The notes: generated by a model from the letters alone, not told the origin. A stretch of 64,000 bases of DNA from Pandoraea oxalativorans (GCF_000972785.3 NZ_CP011518.2:62001-126000); one strand, 5' to 3'. Positions 20,060-30,480 are shown, numbered from the stretch's first letter. Translations and numbers: made by a program.

Positions 20060-20530
20060 GTGCGCCGCAAAGGGCGTCCGGCCGTGGCTACCCTGGCTCG
20101 CACGGCAATAGGTGCAACGGTAGGGGGCCTCAAGCAGTTGAACACTGAGCCGGTACGGCGCCTCATGGCCGCAGCGCTGGCACGCGGTTTCCAGGGCTCG
20201 ATGGTGCGCAGGGCAAGTCTGCTGGTCTGCATCGCTGATGCGGGACGCTGGGGTAGCCGCGCGCCATGCAGCGGCGGCAATGTCGAAAGACATCGCTGTA
20301 ACGGCACCGCTGGATTGTGCGCAGGAATGCTGTGCGCAGCCTATCGATCGGCACCGAAAGACTGTCACGCAGGCGCTCGAGGTCGATCAGTCTCAGTTCG
20401 GGCGCGACACCCTTGTACGGATCGGAGTCGGGGCCCATCAGCCGAGCGAGCACTGGTTCACCAGCCTGTTGCGTAGCGATTTCAAGGGGCTTAACCGCCG
20501 GGAGGGCTCGGCGGCTGAACGCGCGCATGC
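20060..20530 (-). pseudogene. TniQ-like zinc-finger protein remnant
   Basis: In two frames the minus strand gives IATQQAGEPVLARLMG, LIDLERLRDSL, a Cys-rich RHCRRCMARGYPS, then CPAHHRALETACQRCGHEAPYR and LLEAPYRCTYCR. This order (CxxC, then CPxH, CxxCG, CxxC) is that of TniQ-type transposition targeting proteins. A frameshift between the CRRCMARGY block and the CPAHH block breaks it, and the N-terminus is absent. The family call is tentative. Confidence 0.45.
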
Positions 20531-20884
20531 GCAGCTTGCCAGTGTCGGTGAGTTGACCGGTTTTGTGAGCGCCGCAAAATCAAGGTTCAGCGCCTGTTTT
20601 CGAAAGAATTAGCTGGCGTCATATTCTTAGAATGACCCACGGACGCCGCTTTTTTGAGCCAGTCGGGGTGAGGGGTAAAGCGGGGACATGCGCGGCGGCC
20701 CGCCCGCCAATGTCCCCGAAACGTCGGGTTGTGTCAGATGTCCGGCGTAACGTCCGGCCCCCTCTGGTTCGAGGTCTGACGATAGGGACGCCCCCTCATG
20801 ACCTGCACCGGCGAAACCGGACCCTTCCGAGGTTTTGCTTCTCACCAGCCCCTCATCCCCTCCGTCGCTACAGGAGAACACGTC

Positions 20885-21832
20885 ATGCCCATGCACCTAG
20901 GCCAGGTCACAAGCCCCGTCACGCAGTCCAACGTCGGGACAGAGAATGTCGCTCCCGTCAGGGCACTTGACGACGTGGTTTTCACCATCTACCACGACGG
21001 CGAGGACACCCCCATCACGGTCAGGGACTTTGAGGAGGCCCGGACGGCCACGAGCCTCGAAGCCCTCAATCCCAAGGTAACCTTCTGGAAAATTTTGGCC
21101 AGGGACGTGCTTCCCGTCGCGACGAGGGTCACCCGTGCGTTGGTGTTTTGCCTCCTGCATCCGGACGCCCCCGACGCCCGGCAAAAGGCACTGCGATTCT
21201 TTACCGACCTCATGACGTATGCGCATCGTGCCGACCAGGGGCAGTTCGTCTACCACGAGATGAATGCCGAGACCGTCACGATCTGCCTCGCGGGCGTTGA
21301 CGCCGCCCCTCTCACCTTAGGGGTATTGCTAACGGAGACCGCCAAGCGCGCGACCGAGAATCTCCGAGATATTCCTGACCCAACATACGATGAACTCGCG
21401 CAGCTGCTCGTCGCTGGCGGATGCACGAAGGACCCCGACTTCGCACTGGCCAGCACACCGCAAAAGACCGCGCTGGGCAAGCTCGCGCTCCAGTCGACGT
21501 ACACCGCGTTAGCCGAAGCGCTTGCGCCAAAAAAAAACGTTAGCCTGCAACTCGTGGGGCTTGGTGAGGGGGGCCAGAAGACGCCCAAAAAACTTGAGAA
21601 ATACCATGAGCTCGAGGAAAGCAAGGAGGCCGAGGACAGCAAGAAGCCCAAGCCAAGTGCAGGGCGGGCCGAGCTGGCAGATCTGAGGACGTTGGGGTTC
21701 TTCAGGCAGGGGGAGAACAACTACGCCCGCGCGTACGCGGAGTTCCGGGGGCCAAAAGGAGCGATCGGGGCATGGTTCGTCATCACGGACAAACTCCACT
21801 GCGTTCGCGTAGAGCATCAGTCCGCGCTTTGA
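20885..21832 (+). CDS. Candidate type III effector with SlrP-like N-terminal region
   Basis: 315 residues; AGGAGA seven bases before the ATG at 20885. Residues ~30-140 follow a pattern also found in the proteins at 56194-57051 and 59128-60267: an aromatic-x-K helix (TFWKILARDV), a downstream HPDAPDAR..AL.FF.DL segment, then QFVYHEMNAETVTI. This resembles the N-terminal region of Salmonella SlrP (IWNKISAFF, CHPPETASPEE, then a beta-rich part), as I recall it. The C-terminal half has no leucine-rich repeats or ubiquitin-ligase domain. It contains a Lys/Glu-rich linker (KKLEKYHELEESKEAEDSKK) and a final GFFRQGENNYARAYAEF segment. No signal peptide. The effector role is inference. Confidence 0.6.
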   Translation: MPMHLGQVTSPVTQSNVGTENVAPVRALDDVVFTIYHDGEDTPITVRDFEEARTATSLEALNPKVTFWKILARDVLPVATRVTRALVFCLLHPDAPDARQKALRFFTDLMTYAHRADQGQFVYHEMNAETVTICLAGVDAAPLTLGVLLTETAKRATENLRDIPDPTYDELAQLLVAGGCTKDPDFALASTPQKTALGKLALQSTYTALAEALAPKKNVSLQLVGLGEGGQKTPKKLEKYHELEESKEAEDSKKPKPSAGRAELADLRTLGFFRQGENNYARAYAEFRGPKGAIGAWFVITDKLHCVRVEHQSAL

Positions 21833-21879
21833 ATCCGTACCGCCATGCGGCCTTCGGCCGTCTTCACGGGCGGCCTTTT

Positions 21880-22050
21880 GGGGCCGGGCAACATCGGCTG
21901 CACATCAACACGCCTGCACCCGGAACTCATCGGTGTAGCGACGATTCGGTACGCCTTTTTCGCCCATATCGACCTCCGTTCAACAGATGACCCAACGTCT
22001 CCGCTGTACGTCGTTTCGAGGCAAGGTCAGGTTGTCAGCGCGAAGGCGAT
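21880..22050 (-). pseudogene. IS3-type OrfA 5' fragment (duplicated at 55562-55740)
   Basis: On the minus strand an ATG at 21967-21965 starts MGEKGVPNRRYTDEFRVQAC followed by a stop, the typical first residues of an IS3 OrfA (NRRYTDEF). About 107 bases here (21931-22037) are repeated with few changes, in inverted orientation, at 55562-55668. Both are stubs of the same IS. Confidence 0.55.
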
Positions 22051-22144
22051 GTCACCGACGTGCGCGGGCCTGGCGCGCCGGCGCCCCAATGCCACACCAA
22101 GCATCGTCGCCTGCATCGCCACAAGCATCAGGCCCGGCAGGCCG

Positions 22145-22945
22145 GCGCTGAGTGTGCTGCGCGCCACTTCGAGATGACGCGCTCAAGCCGCGCCTCCTTC
22201 CGGCTTTCGGCCCCGCAGGCCTTAACGACAGGATTGCAGGTGAACGCGTCGACGAGCGGACCGCCCGGGCGCGTGTCCCGAAGTTTGCCCCGGCGCGCGG
22301 CGGGCGCGAGGCGGTATAACGCCATCATGGCCGTCATCCCGACATCCATGATCGAGCCCACGCCTACGATCACGCCCATCCCCGGCCCATGCACGCCGAG
22401 CGGCGGCGTGGTGCCCTCAAGCATCGCAAAGCACGCCCGGAGCGCCATCCGCAGCGAGTCGTTTAACCGGCCAAGCCCCTACGGGCCGCGCGTGATCTTG
22501 CGCACCGTTTCGCCGGCGAAGCTGCCCGTGTGCCAGTCGGTCGAGAAGCGTTGCACGCGATGGAGCGCATGCCCGGCGATGTCGCTCATCCTCTTCAGCG
22601 TGAGGTGGATGAGCGCGGCGAGCATCGTTTGGCGCAGTAGGGTGCCGGCAAGGCCCAGGCCATTCGACGCACAGATCGCGCGCGTCGCGCCGCGCCAAGA
22701 GCCGCCAAGAGCCGCCAAGAGCCGCCAAGAGCCGCCAAGAGCCGCCAAGAGCCGCCAAGAGCCGCCATCAGCCGCCATCGACCGCAGCGTCGTGTGCCCA
22801 TGCGTTGATCGGGTGCGCCGCGAAGAGCGGCGCGAGCACGTCGCCGAGCGTGACGGCGAACGCGCAGGAGAGGGCCGCAGCGAAACGCCACGGCCCAGCA
22901 CGCTGGCGCCGGAAGGTGAAAGCGAGCGCGTCGAGGCACGGCCGC
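22145..22945 (-). pseudogene. ABC exporter (MsbA-like) transmembrane-domain pseudogene
   Basis: The minus strand reads FAFAVTLGDVLAPLFAAHPI-like sequence, then after a tandem repeat LLRQTMLAALIHLTLKRMSD, IAGHALHRVQRFSTDWHTGS and FAGETVRKITRGPW. It continues MGVIVGVGSIMDVGMTAMMALY, LVDAFTCNPVVKACGAE and ARLERVISKW. This is the membrane domain of a type-1 ABC exporter, where the coupling helix region and N..VK.F..E are characteristic. The ATPase half is missing, frames shift, and a 10-bp repeat array interrupts the N-terminal part. Confidence 0.6.
22691..22780 (+). repeat. 10-bp tandem repeat array, nine units
   Basis: Six exact GCCGCCAAGA units (22701-22760) flanked by one variant before (CGCGCCAAGA) and two after (GCCGCCATCA, GCCGCCATCG). 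Because ten is not a multiple of three, each added unit shifts the frame of the ABC exporter remnant in which it sits. Confidence 0.9.
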
Positions 22946-23029
22946 TCGCCGGCGCGGGTCGTTGTCCGGGTCATGACATGAAGCTCGGGCCGCCCGATGC
23001 GCAGAGGCATCGAACCAATGTGGTCATCG

Positions 23030-23857
23030 GTACGCAATCCGTTGCGCGACGCCGCCCCGGGACGGGAGAGAACGCAACGGGAATTTTGCGATCACCTCGG
23101 GGCGGCGACACCGTCATCGACACTTCGCCGCCTCATGCGCCAGCGTGCCGTCCGAGCGCGAGAACCGCACAGGACCGGCGTGACGAAGTAGCGTTAAATG
23201 CCCATCTCGGACGTCAGCGGGGCGCACGGCTCCTGAGGCGCGCCATGCGTGAGATGACCGCTTCCCTGAAATCCGCGCGGCAGTGTGGGGGTGTTATTTG
23301 GGGGGCAAGGTCCTATCGGACGCGAGCACCCAGACGCAAGCGTAATGCATTCCGCCGTGCCGCATCTCTATGCTGACGCGACGCGCATCCTCGCGACAAT
23401 GAAGGCCGCAGCCAGCCTTATCAACGAAGGCGTTTCCCATGAACGCGAGGCGTCCCGCACCGCGGATCACGCGTGCCTCACCGAGGCAACGCCGGCAGCG
23501 GCCAGAGGGAAGGTCCCCCGGGCGAGTTAGCGAAACGTTTCCAAACGTACCGTGGACGGCGTGCCGAGCGCCCCGCCCGGGCCACGCTCTGACGGAGGCG
23601 GATACGCCAGGAGACGGAACACGACATCCGGCGCCGCCCGCGCACCGCGCCGCCCGCTCACGGCGCGAACGCGGCGCATCGCTACCCGAGCCGCGGGGAC
23701 AGGCTCATTGCGTATCGAACGAAATCTGACGGAGCGGGCGGCAATTTTTGTCACCCCGCCGCGTTTTTTGACCACCTACCGGCGTTGCGCGCAAACCGAC
23801 GGGCATGAGAATGTCGAGCCCCGCGCACCGGGCCCCGACCCACGGGTACGCTCCGGT
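23030..23857. other. Region without recognisable gene
   Basis: About 830 bases between the ABC exporter remnant and the ferritin-like gene. Only Arg/Pro/Ala-rich chance frames are seen. No repeat or IS end was recognised. Confidence 0.35.
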
Positions 23858-24484
23858 TCAATGTCGGCTTCGGACCATGCCGTCTCGTGCCTGTTGCGCG
23901 CGCGCCGCGCCGATGGCGGTCTCCACGTGCTTTCTCTCTTCAGGCGGGGGCAGCACGGCCGGATAACCGAGCGTCTCGATCCAAAGCTCCCGGGCCCAAC
24001 CCATCGTGTGGTACAGATGATGAGCCTCCTCGGACTGCACGGCAGACACAGCCTCTTGCAGCACGTTGCCGAGTTCGCCGCCCGTTTTCTGCGCCACGGT
24101 AGCGAGCAGTTCCCAGTTTTGGTGGTCCTTGGTTTCCGCCAGCACGACACATTCGGCAGCGGTAATTTGCGCGAGCGCTTCGTCGCCGGCCTGACGTGCC
24201 AGTTCTATTGCCTTGACGAGCGACGCGCCGTGGTGTGCGACGACCTCACGTCCGGGCGTGCGCGTATTCGGATCGAGCCCTAATGCGGAGAACACATCGT
24301 GCAACACCTGCTGATGGTTTTTCGTCTGTTCAAGGTATTCGTTCCATTCTTTCTCGAGCTCTGTATTTTTTACACACGTTAACGCTGCCGTGTAGACCTG
24401 CTCTCCGCCGAGCTCGGTCTCGTACGCCTGAAACAACAGCTCCTGCAGGCCGGGGTCATTGGATTGCATTTTGCGGGTAGTCAT
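23858..24484 (-). CDS. Ferritin-like domain protein
   Basis: 208 residues from the ATG at 24484, with AGGAGA seven bases upstream, which decides this start over the ATG at 24535. The sequence is a four-helix ferritin-like bundle with Glu and ExxH-type positions: YETELGGEQVYTAAL, EWNEYLEQTKNHQQVL, ITAAECVVLAETKDHQNWEL and SAVQSEEAHHLYHT. These can form a di-iron site. Such proteins are usually linked to stress or oxidant protection. The C-terminus is charged and probably disordered. A second ferritin-like gene of another subfamily lies at 28570-29079. Confidence 0.75.
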   Translation of the reverse strand: MTTRKMQSNDPGLQELLFQAYETELGGEQVYTAALTCVKNTELEKEWNEYLEQTKNHQQVLHDVFSALGLDPNTRTPGREVVAHHGASLVKAIELARQAGDEALAQITAAECVVLAETKDHQNWELLATVAQKTGGELGNVLQEAVSAVQSEEAHHLYHTMGWARELWIETLGYPAVLPPPEERKHVETAIGAARAQQARDGMVRSRH

Positions 24485-24794
24485 ATCTATCTCCTGCCAG
24501 TGGTGGGGGACTGCCTCGGATAACAACGCATGCAATTACCGCGCCGGCCATGCCGGCCCGGCATTGGCCGAACCGGGTCACGCGAGAGCGTGCACAATGA
24601 GCCCCGTCCGCGAGACGCGAACCGGCACCCCACCCCCCAACGCCGGCGAGCGCGCCGCCGCGCTATTCTATTTGCCGCCGCGACGCTCACGCTCCGGTTA
24701 CGGTTCTAATACGAGGCCTGTGCGCGATATCTGAAACGCCTGACGCGCGGATGGTTCGTACACGGAGCGACTCCCGACGTAGGGAGACAGATGG

Positions 24795-26217
24795 TATGAA
24801 CGCCGCCCTCCCTTCGCGCTGGATTCAGGCCCCGGACACGGAAGTGACTTTGGAAGTGTTGGGTCCCTCCAGAACCGAACGGCATCAATGTGCCAAAGTG
24901 GAGGTGTCGCGACCACTTGAGGAACGGAGGGACCATCATGAATACTACGACGTTCGGGCTCGACATTGCAAAGCGGGCTTTCCAGATGTATTGGGTCGAA
25001 ACGGAAACGGGAGAGATTGTGAACCGGCGGTTCACGAAGCAACAGGTTATAGAATTTCTTGGCCAGCGACCGGCCGGACGGGTGGCTTTGGAAGCCTGCG
25101 GAAGTGCGCACTGGTGGGCACGCAAGATCGTAGCGCTGGGTCATGAAGTCGTATTGCTGCATGCGAGATTCATCCGCCCGTTCGTCCAGAATAACAAGAC
25201 CGATGCGACGGACGCTCGTGCGATCTGGACGGCAGCACAGCAACCCGGCATGCGTTCGGTAGCACCGAAGACAGCGGATCAGCAGGCCACGCTGGCCCTG
25301 CATCGCATGCGTTCACTGCTAGTCAAGTCACGTACCATGCAAGTCAACCAGTTGCGCGGCCTGCTGTACGAATTTGGCGTGACGCTCAAAGCGGGTCGCG
25401 TCGCCGGCCTTGCCGAGGTCCGCGAGCGACTACATGAAATCGAAGAGGTCGTTCCGGGCACGTTGTTCGATGCGCTGCGCGACCAGCTTCAGCACATCGA
25501 GCGGATCGACGGCGAGATCAGGAAACTCGAGAGACAGATCGTTGCCTGGCAACGACAGGAGGCGGCATGTCAGCGGGTCGCTACGATTCCAGGTATCGGA
25601 CCATTGACGGCGACAGCCCTGGTCGCGACGATCGGCGATCCTGCTGCATTCAAATCCGCACGTGAGCTTGCCGCGTACCTCGGCCTGGTTCCCAGGCAAA
25701 GCGGTACAGGCGGCAAGGTACGGTTGGGCGGCATAAGCAAGCGCGGCGACAGCTATATACGCATGCTACTGATTCACGGTGCACGAGCGGTCATGTTCAA
25801 GAGCAGGAGCAAGGGCGCCTGGAGCGAGCAACTGTCCCTGCGTCGGCCTACGAATGTGGTTGCCGTCGCGCTGGCAAACAAGATGGCGCGAACAGCGTGG
25901 TCGTTACTCGCGCACGACAAAACTTACCAGACAGACTACGCAGCACAAAGGGCTAGCTGAAAAGCAGGGGTATCGAGCACGAGTCACGCAGACAGGTTGC
26001 GAAGGTCGATAACGATGTGATGGCGAGACAGGTTGGTCCGCAAGAACGTAAGCCTGATTGACGCTGTGCGCTTCGAGCGCGCTAGACAGTAGAGGTCGTT
26101 CTTGGCGAATTCCATCAGGGCGCGCAGGCTGGCCTGCAGACGCCGGATATAAGCCTGCAACCAAATTCTCGTCCAATGTCACAACGATATTACCTTGCAA
26201 GCCGGGCGGCGTTCATA
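24795..26217 (+). mobile_element. IS110 family element, IS1111-like subgroup
   Basis: A 14-base inverted repeat (TATGAACGCCGCCC) occurs at 24795-24808 and, inverted, at 26204-26217, enclosing one transposase gene. Subterminal inverted repeats of this size are a mark of the IS1111 subgroup of IS110. The true tips lie a few bases outside. These elements usually make no target duplication and none is seen. Confidence 0.75.
24938..25960 (+). CDS. IS110 family transposase (DEDD)
   Basis: 340 residues; GGAGG eight bases before the ATG at 24938 sets the start. The N-terminal DEDD (RuvC-like) domain has GLDIAKRAFQMYWVE, VALEACGSAHWWARK and NNKTDATDARAIW. The C-terminal transposase domain has TIPGIGPLTATALVATIGD, FKSARELAAYLGLVPRQ and GISKRGDSYIRMLLIHGARA, which includes the conserved Ser. 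Full length for the family and uninterrupted, so probably active. Confidence 0.92.
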   Translation: MNTTTFGLDIAKRAFQMYWVETETGEIVNRRFTKQQVIEFLGQRPAGRVALEACGSAHWWARKIVALGHEVVLLHARFIRPFVQNNKTDATDARAIWTAAQQPGMRSVAPKTADQQATLALHRMRSLLVKSRTMQVNQLRGLLYEFGVTLKAGRVAGLAEVRERLHEIEEVVPGTLFDALRDQLQHIERIDGEIRKLERQIVAWQRQEAACQRVATIPGIGPLTATALVATIGDPAAFKSARELAAYLGLVPRQSGTGGKVRLGGISKRGDSYIRMLLIHGARAVMFKSRSKGAWSEQLSLRRPTNVVAVALANKMARTAWSLLAHDKTYQTDYAAQRAS

Positions 26218-27869
26218 TAAGAGTCAAGCAGCATGGCATTGGGCGCCGGAAGACGCAGGAAGGCGCGCAACAGCGCGCGCCCCCTTCAGACGGCGCTAAG
26301 CGGCGTGAAGCACAGGAGTGCGGCGTCTTGCTCGCACGTGGATCGGCATCATGACTTCCGACCTCGTGGCCGTTTGCCTCCCGACGGGGTCGGCCGCCTC
26401 GTTCGTCTGTTCGGGCCGGGCACCCGATCGGGACGACGAGTCAGGCGGCCGGTGTCTTGCCCCTAACAGCGGGGAAGTCGGCGACGCTATTGTTTTCTCA
26501 GAGGCGGCTCGCTTGTGTCACGGTTGCAGCCCGCCGGCCGGTCCATCGCTCACGGGTCGTGTGGCGGACGCGCCGAGGGGCGCTGAGGCGGACTCGCGGC
26601 ATGAGCGACCCGCTGCAAACGCGTGTGTCCGCTATCGCGTCATTGCGTCGTGTACCGCCCCGGGGGCGGTCCTTTTGCGGTCCTTTGCTTCACCCTGACA
26701 GCTCCGATCCAAGCACGCTGCCGGAGCGGTTATCGCGGTTATCCATGGAGCGGGCGCGGTACACTGCGGGGTGAATTGTGAGGTTTCCGCTGGCGCGTGA
26801 GGAGATTGGCGGCAAAGGCCGATCTCGCGCGCTGTCGCTCGCCAAGAGCGTGTCGCGAGCGCACTGAGGGCGCGTTGGGTCGCAGTACCGCGATACGCAA
26901 CGGCTGCCCGGGGTCCGCGAAAGAAGCGGCCTGTCCCCCGGGCGGCTGCATTCCCATTCACCCTAGGTGCGGGAGCCGCGGGTGAGGTGAGCGCACGGGC
27001 CACTGTCGTACGCCGACGCGGTTCACGGGGGCCTCGTGTCGCTCCTGATGTCGGCTGTGGGTCGCTTCCCGGCGGTGCGTTGAAACGCCACGCAGCAGTG
27101 CCCTCCGCCGCCCGACGTGAACTGGATGAGCAAACCGCGATCCATGCGCCCGCAGTCTCGTATTTATTCGCCGTTGGCGGGCTTAACACGCGTCACCACG
27201 TTTCGGAGTCACGGTCGAGCGCTTTACCCAGCCACAACCGAGCAACGAGACACGGTGCCGCGGGTGGTTTCACCGGCGGCGTGTGAGATGTCTCGACACC
27301 AGTCTGCCGACGAGATACATCGTGGAGTTCGCGTTCGGTCATTGTGGAGGCGGGGCAGTGGGGCGCCGCTGAACGGCGGCGTCAGCATTTTTGGATCCGT
27401 CGTGGCATTGCGACGTTCGGGCTGTTTCTTCCTCGTCGTCCTCCTGTAGCCGGCGGTCCCGGAGCCGCGCTTCGCACGTCCGCCGGGCTTCCCCGGCCGC
27501 ACGCATGTCCGGTCGGGGCGGCACCGGCTTACCCCGACGGGCGGGGGCGGCCGAGCGCCTGAACGGGGGTGGCACGCGCGCGGCCGGGGCGTCGCCCCTC
27601 CCGGGGATCGAGACTCGCGCTGCGGCGGCTCCCGGAATCCAAGGGACTGACGCCAACCCCGCGTTCCATCGTTCGATGACCTGCGGCTATCGCGGCGCGA
27701 CGCAGGAGGTTCGGCGCAGGTTTGCGGCTCGCTGCGGCGAAGCGCTCTTTACATATAAGTGTATTTTTTCCAACAACCGCCTTTCTTCCTGTCCCCAGGG
27801 GCAGGGAAAGCGCGATGGCACGGCAATTGCAGCCGAGATGGGACACTCGTCCACCCACGAGCAAACCTC
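26218..27869. other. Long region without supported gene
   Basis: About 1.65 kb. All frames are short or have compositions expected by chance in GC-rich DNA. No IS terminus, repeat array or RNA gene was recognised. It may hold fully decayed genes. Confidence 0.35.
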
Positions 27870-28139
27870 ATGGAAAGCTTGACGTACTTGCCGGACGCGA
27901 AAGGCACGCCGCCGGGTAGGCGGAAATTCACGGGGAAGGAAACGGTCGGCAAGCCGATCAACAAGCCGATCAGCAAGCCGGACGACGACGCGTTCGCCCG
28001 CGTGCGCGTCATTTTGATGAACGGCGTGCAGAGCGACGCCCTTCGTCTGACGCATATTCTCTCGCGCATGTGCACTCAGCGCGATTTCGTGGCGAGCGTG
28101 CTGCACAAGGCAGTGCAGATGGGGGCGAGGGGAAAATGA
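27870..28139 (+). CDS. Small hypothetical protein (doubtful)
   Basis: 89 residues from the ATG at 27870: MESLTYLPDAKG, a KPINKPISKP segment of short tandem repeats, then a helical part (RLTHILSRMCTQRDFVASVL). The next frame (28140-28374) continues with a Cys-containing hydrophilic stretch (LLCDCIVKPSADPTAQ) ending QCGRE, so this may be the 5' half of a frameshifted longer gene. No family was recognised and no clear ribosome-binding site. Confidence 0.35.
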   Translation: MESLTYLPDAKGTPPGRRKFTGKETVGKPINKPISKPDDDAFARVRVILMNGVQSDALRLTHILSRMCTQRDFVASVLHKAVQMGARGK

Positions 28140-28569
28140 AGGCGCGACTCGAACCCTTGCGCGCAGCGCAGAAGAGGCAGCGCATTTTGCGTTGCTCTGC
28201 GATTGCATCGTCAAGCCGAGTGCGGATCCCACGGCGCAGACCCCGGCGGCGGAGGTTTGCGGCGTGACGAGCCCGGGTCTTGTGCAGGTGATGTGCGATC
28301 CGCGCACCGACGTGTCGCAGGCGCTGACGGCGCTCCTCTCGGGGGAGGCGACGGATCAATGCGGCCGGGAGTGACCGATCGCGACGGCGCGGGCGCGAGG
28401 GCTGTCGGAAACGGCGGATGCCTTCCGGGATGCGCCGGCGCACGAGAACGAGCATCTGACGAGCGTCAAGCAAGGGCCGTCGGATATCGCGACGGGCGGG
28501 GCGTGAGCTTGCGGTACATGCCGTGGGGAAGCTTTGCCAAACCGGACGCCAACGTAAATGGAGATTGAC

Positions 28570-29079
28570 ATGAACGAATCGATAGACCATCTGGTCGACT
28601 GGCTGCAAGACGCTTATGCGATGGAAAAGCATGCCGAAACCATGCTCAAAGCGCAGGCGTCGCGACTTAACAATTATCCCGAGCTGAAGACGCGAATCGA
28701 GCAGCATATCGACGAGACGATCGGGCAACAGAAGGCGCTCGAAGCGTGCTTGGAAGGACTCGACAGCGGCCCTTCCGCGATGAAGGATCTTGCCGCTCGG
28801 ATGGGCGCATTCGCACAGGCGCTGGGCGGTGGCCTCGCGTCGGACGAAGTGGTCAAGGGAGCGATGGCGGGCTTCGTCTTCGAGAACATCGAAATCGCCG
28901 CGTACACGACGCTCATCGCAGCCGCCCGAGAGTGCGGGTGCGACGACGTACGCCAGACTTGCGAAGCGATCCTTGCGCAGGAGATTGAAATGGCGCGGTG
29001 GCTGCTGGCGCATCTTCCGCAGGTCACGGCGGCCTATCTGGCTCGTGATGCGGTCGACGACGATGCAGCCAAACGTTAA
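28570..29079 (+). CDS. DUF892 / YciF-like ferritin-like protein
   Basis: 169 residues from the ATG at 28570; GGAGAT five bases upstream favours it over the ATG at 28558. The opening NESIDHLVDWLQDAYAMEKH, IEQHIDETIGQQKALEACLE and FENIEIAAYTTLIAAARECG are signatures of the DUF892 (YciF/YciE) family, with Glu and His placed for a di-iron site. The family is stress-induced. A strong intrinsic terminator follows at 29147, and an ISL3 element has inserted exactly in its T-tract. Confidence 0.85.
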   Translation: MNESIDHLVDWLQDAYAMEKHAETMLKAQASRLNNYPELKTRIEQHIDETIGQQKALEACLEGLDSGPSAMKDLAARMGAFAQALGGGLASDEVVKGAMAGFVFENIEIAAYTTLIAAARECGCDDVRQTCEAILAQEIEMARWLLAHLPQVTAAYLARDAVDDDAAKR

Positions 29080-29146
29080 TTGAGAACGCGCACAGGATAT
29101 CTTCGGACCCAGGGGGGAATCGCGTGTCGCACCCGGTTCCCTCTTC

Positions 29147-29173
29147 GCCGCAGCTTGTCTGCGGCTTTTTTTT
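29147..29173 (+). terminator. Intrinsic terminator of the DUF892 gene
   Basis: Seven-base stem GCCGCAG / CTGCGGC around CTTGT, followed by eight T. The ISL3 element begins right after this T-run, and the same eight T reappear beyond it (30481-30488), so the T-run is the duplicated target. Confidence 0.9.
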
Positions 29174-30480
29174 GGTTCATTGAGCATTACCGGGGAAGGC
29201 GGCGCGGATTTTGAGGAAGAAATATTCCTCGTCGCGGTAGCCGTAGGCGCGCCGCTTAATGACCTTGATAGTGTTGTTAATGCCCTCAACGATGCTGGTG
29301 TTTAGACGATGTCGGCATCTGGCCAGGATGCCATGCAGATAGCCTTTCAGACGCTGAGCGAAGGTGTTCAAGGGGGCTATTCCGCTTTGCTCGGCCTGCT
29401 CGCACCAGTGGTGCCAGGCTTGTTTTGCCCAGGCAGGTCTTCGGTAGAACCAGAGCCGCTTGAGTTCGTCCCTCAGGACATAGACCGTCAGCAGCGGCTG
29501 GTTGGCTTGCAGCAATTCGTCGAGCCGGACGGCCTGCTGCCGGTCTAGCTTGTCGCGGTTGCGCAATAACAGCCAGCGGCTCGATTTGATGACCCGGCGC
29601 GCGGGACGGTCCTGGCGCAGTTGGTTGGCCTGATCCACGCGCACCCGATCAATGACCTCTCGTCCGTACTTGGCCACGACATGGAACAAGTCATAGACGA
29701 TCTCCGCCCGTGGGCAGTGGGCCTGGATTTCTAACTCGTAGGCCGTAGTCATGTCGATGGCTACGGCCTTGATGCGTTGGGCGACCCCACGCGGCAATTG
29801 CTCGAAGAACGCCCGAGCCGTCTCGCGTGAGCGTCCTGGGCCGATCCACAGCACCTGCCTGCTGATCGGATCGACGACTACCGTCGCGTACCGATGCCCT
29901 TTATGCAGGGCGAACTCGTCCATCGCTAAATACTCGATCCTGGACCAATCCGGTTCGCGCACTGACGCTCGGAGCCGGGCCTTGTCCAGCGTCTTGACGG
30001 TATGCCAACCCAGCTCGAAGAACCTCGCCACCGCCTGCACGTTGCTCGATTGCAGCAATTGGCTGCAGGCCGCCGCAAGCCGATCCGTCACCCGCTGGTA
30101 GCGACCCAGCCAAGTAAGCCGCTCCAGGCGCGGGCCACCGCATTGCTCACACAACAAGCGCCGGCGTGGAACATGAAGAACAACCCGGTACTCAAATAAC
30201 GGCAGATCTCGCACCCGGCGCACCGTGGTCTCATGGACCTGGCGACATCGTGCGCCGCACTGCTCGCACAGCATCACCTTGGCGGTTGGCTTCAAATAGA
30301 TCGACAGCGTGCGCCCTGTGCCCTCGGGCCACTCCACGCGTTCGACGGCATAGCCCTGCCAGCCTCCCAGCGACTCCAGCAGCTTGCGATCCAGCATCTC
30401 CACGCACTCCTGATGGCAAATTCCTGCCATCAAGAGTACGAAAACTTGTCAAATCCCTCCACGCTATTGCGCGATGAACC
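29174..30480 (-). mobile_element. ISL3 family element, copy 1 (1307 bp)
   Basis: The termini are GGTTCATTGAGCA and, inverted, GGTTCATCGCGCA. It is flanked by an 8-base target duplication (TTTTTTTT at 29166-29173 and 30481-30488), the size usual for ISL3. It is almost identical to the copy at 50484-51790, with three substitutions noted near the transposase 3' end. Confidence 0.95.
29177..30433 (-). CDS. ISL3 family transposase, copy 1
   Basis: 418 residues; an ATG at 30397 with AGGAG nine bases upstream is an alternative start. The N-terminal zinc finger (LCEQCGARCRQVH, LLCEQCGGP) is followed by the HTH region (RYQRVTDRLAAACSQLL). The DDE domain has LAMDEFALHKGHRY, VAIDMTTAYELEIQ and YDLFHVVAKYG, and the final Glu in TSIVEGINNTIKVIKRRAYG. 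The stop codon lies inside the terminal repeat. The gene is intact, and its product would catalyse transposition of both copies. It reads GYRDEEYF where copy 2 has GYRDQEYF. Confidence 0.93.
   Translation of the reverse strand: MMAGICHQECVEMLDRKLLESLGGWQGYAVERVEWPEGTGRTLSIYLKPTAKVMLCEQCGARCRQVHETTVRRVRDLPLFEYRVVLHVPRRRLLCEQCGGPRLERLTWLGRYQRVTDRLAAACSQLLQSSNVQAVARFFELGWHTVKTLDKARLRASVREPDWSRIEYLAMDEFALHKGHRYATVVVDPISRQVLWIGPGRSRETARAFFEQLPRGVAQRIKAVAIDMTTAYELEIQAHCPRAEIVYDLFHVVAKYGREVIDRVRVDQANQLRQDRPARRVIKSSRWLLLRNRDKLDRQQAVRLDELLQANQPLLTVYVLRDELKRLWFYRRPAWAKQAWHHWCEQAEQSGIAPLNTFAQRLKGYLHGILARCRHRLNTSIVEGINNTIKVIKRRAYGYRDEEYFFLKIRAAFPGNAQ

Noticed and set aside
22691..22780. Possible CRISPR array
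   Set aside because: Units are 10 bases, contiguous, without spacers; a simple tandem repeat.
22060..23376. A 438-codon plus-strand frame
   Set aside because: Antisense to the ABC exporter remnant, with repeated PPRAAKSRQE from the 10-bp array; no family features.
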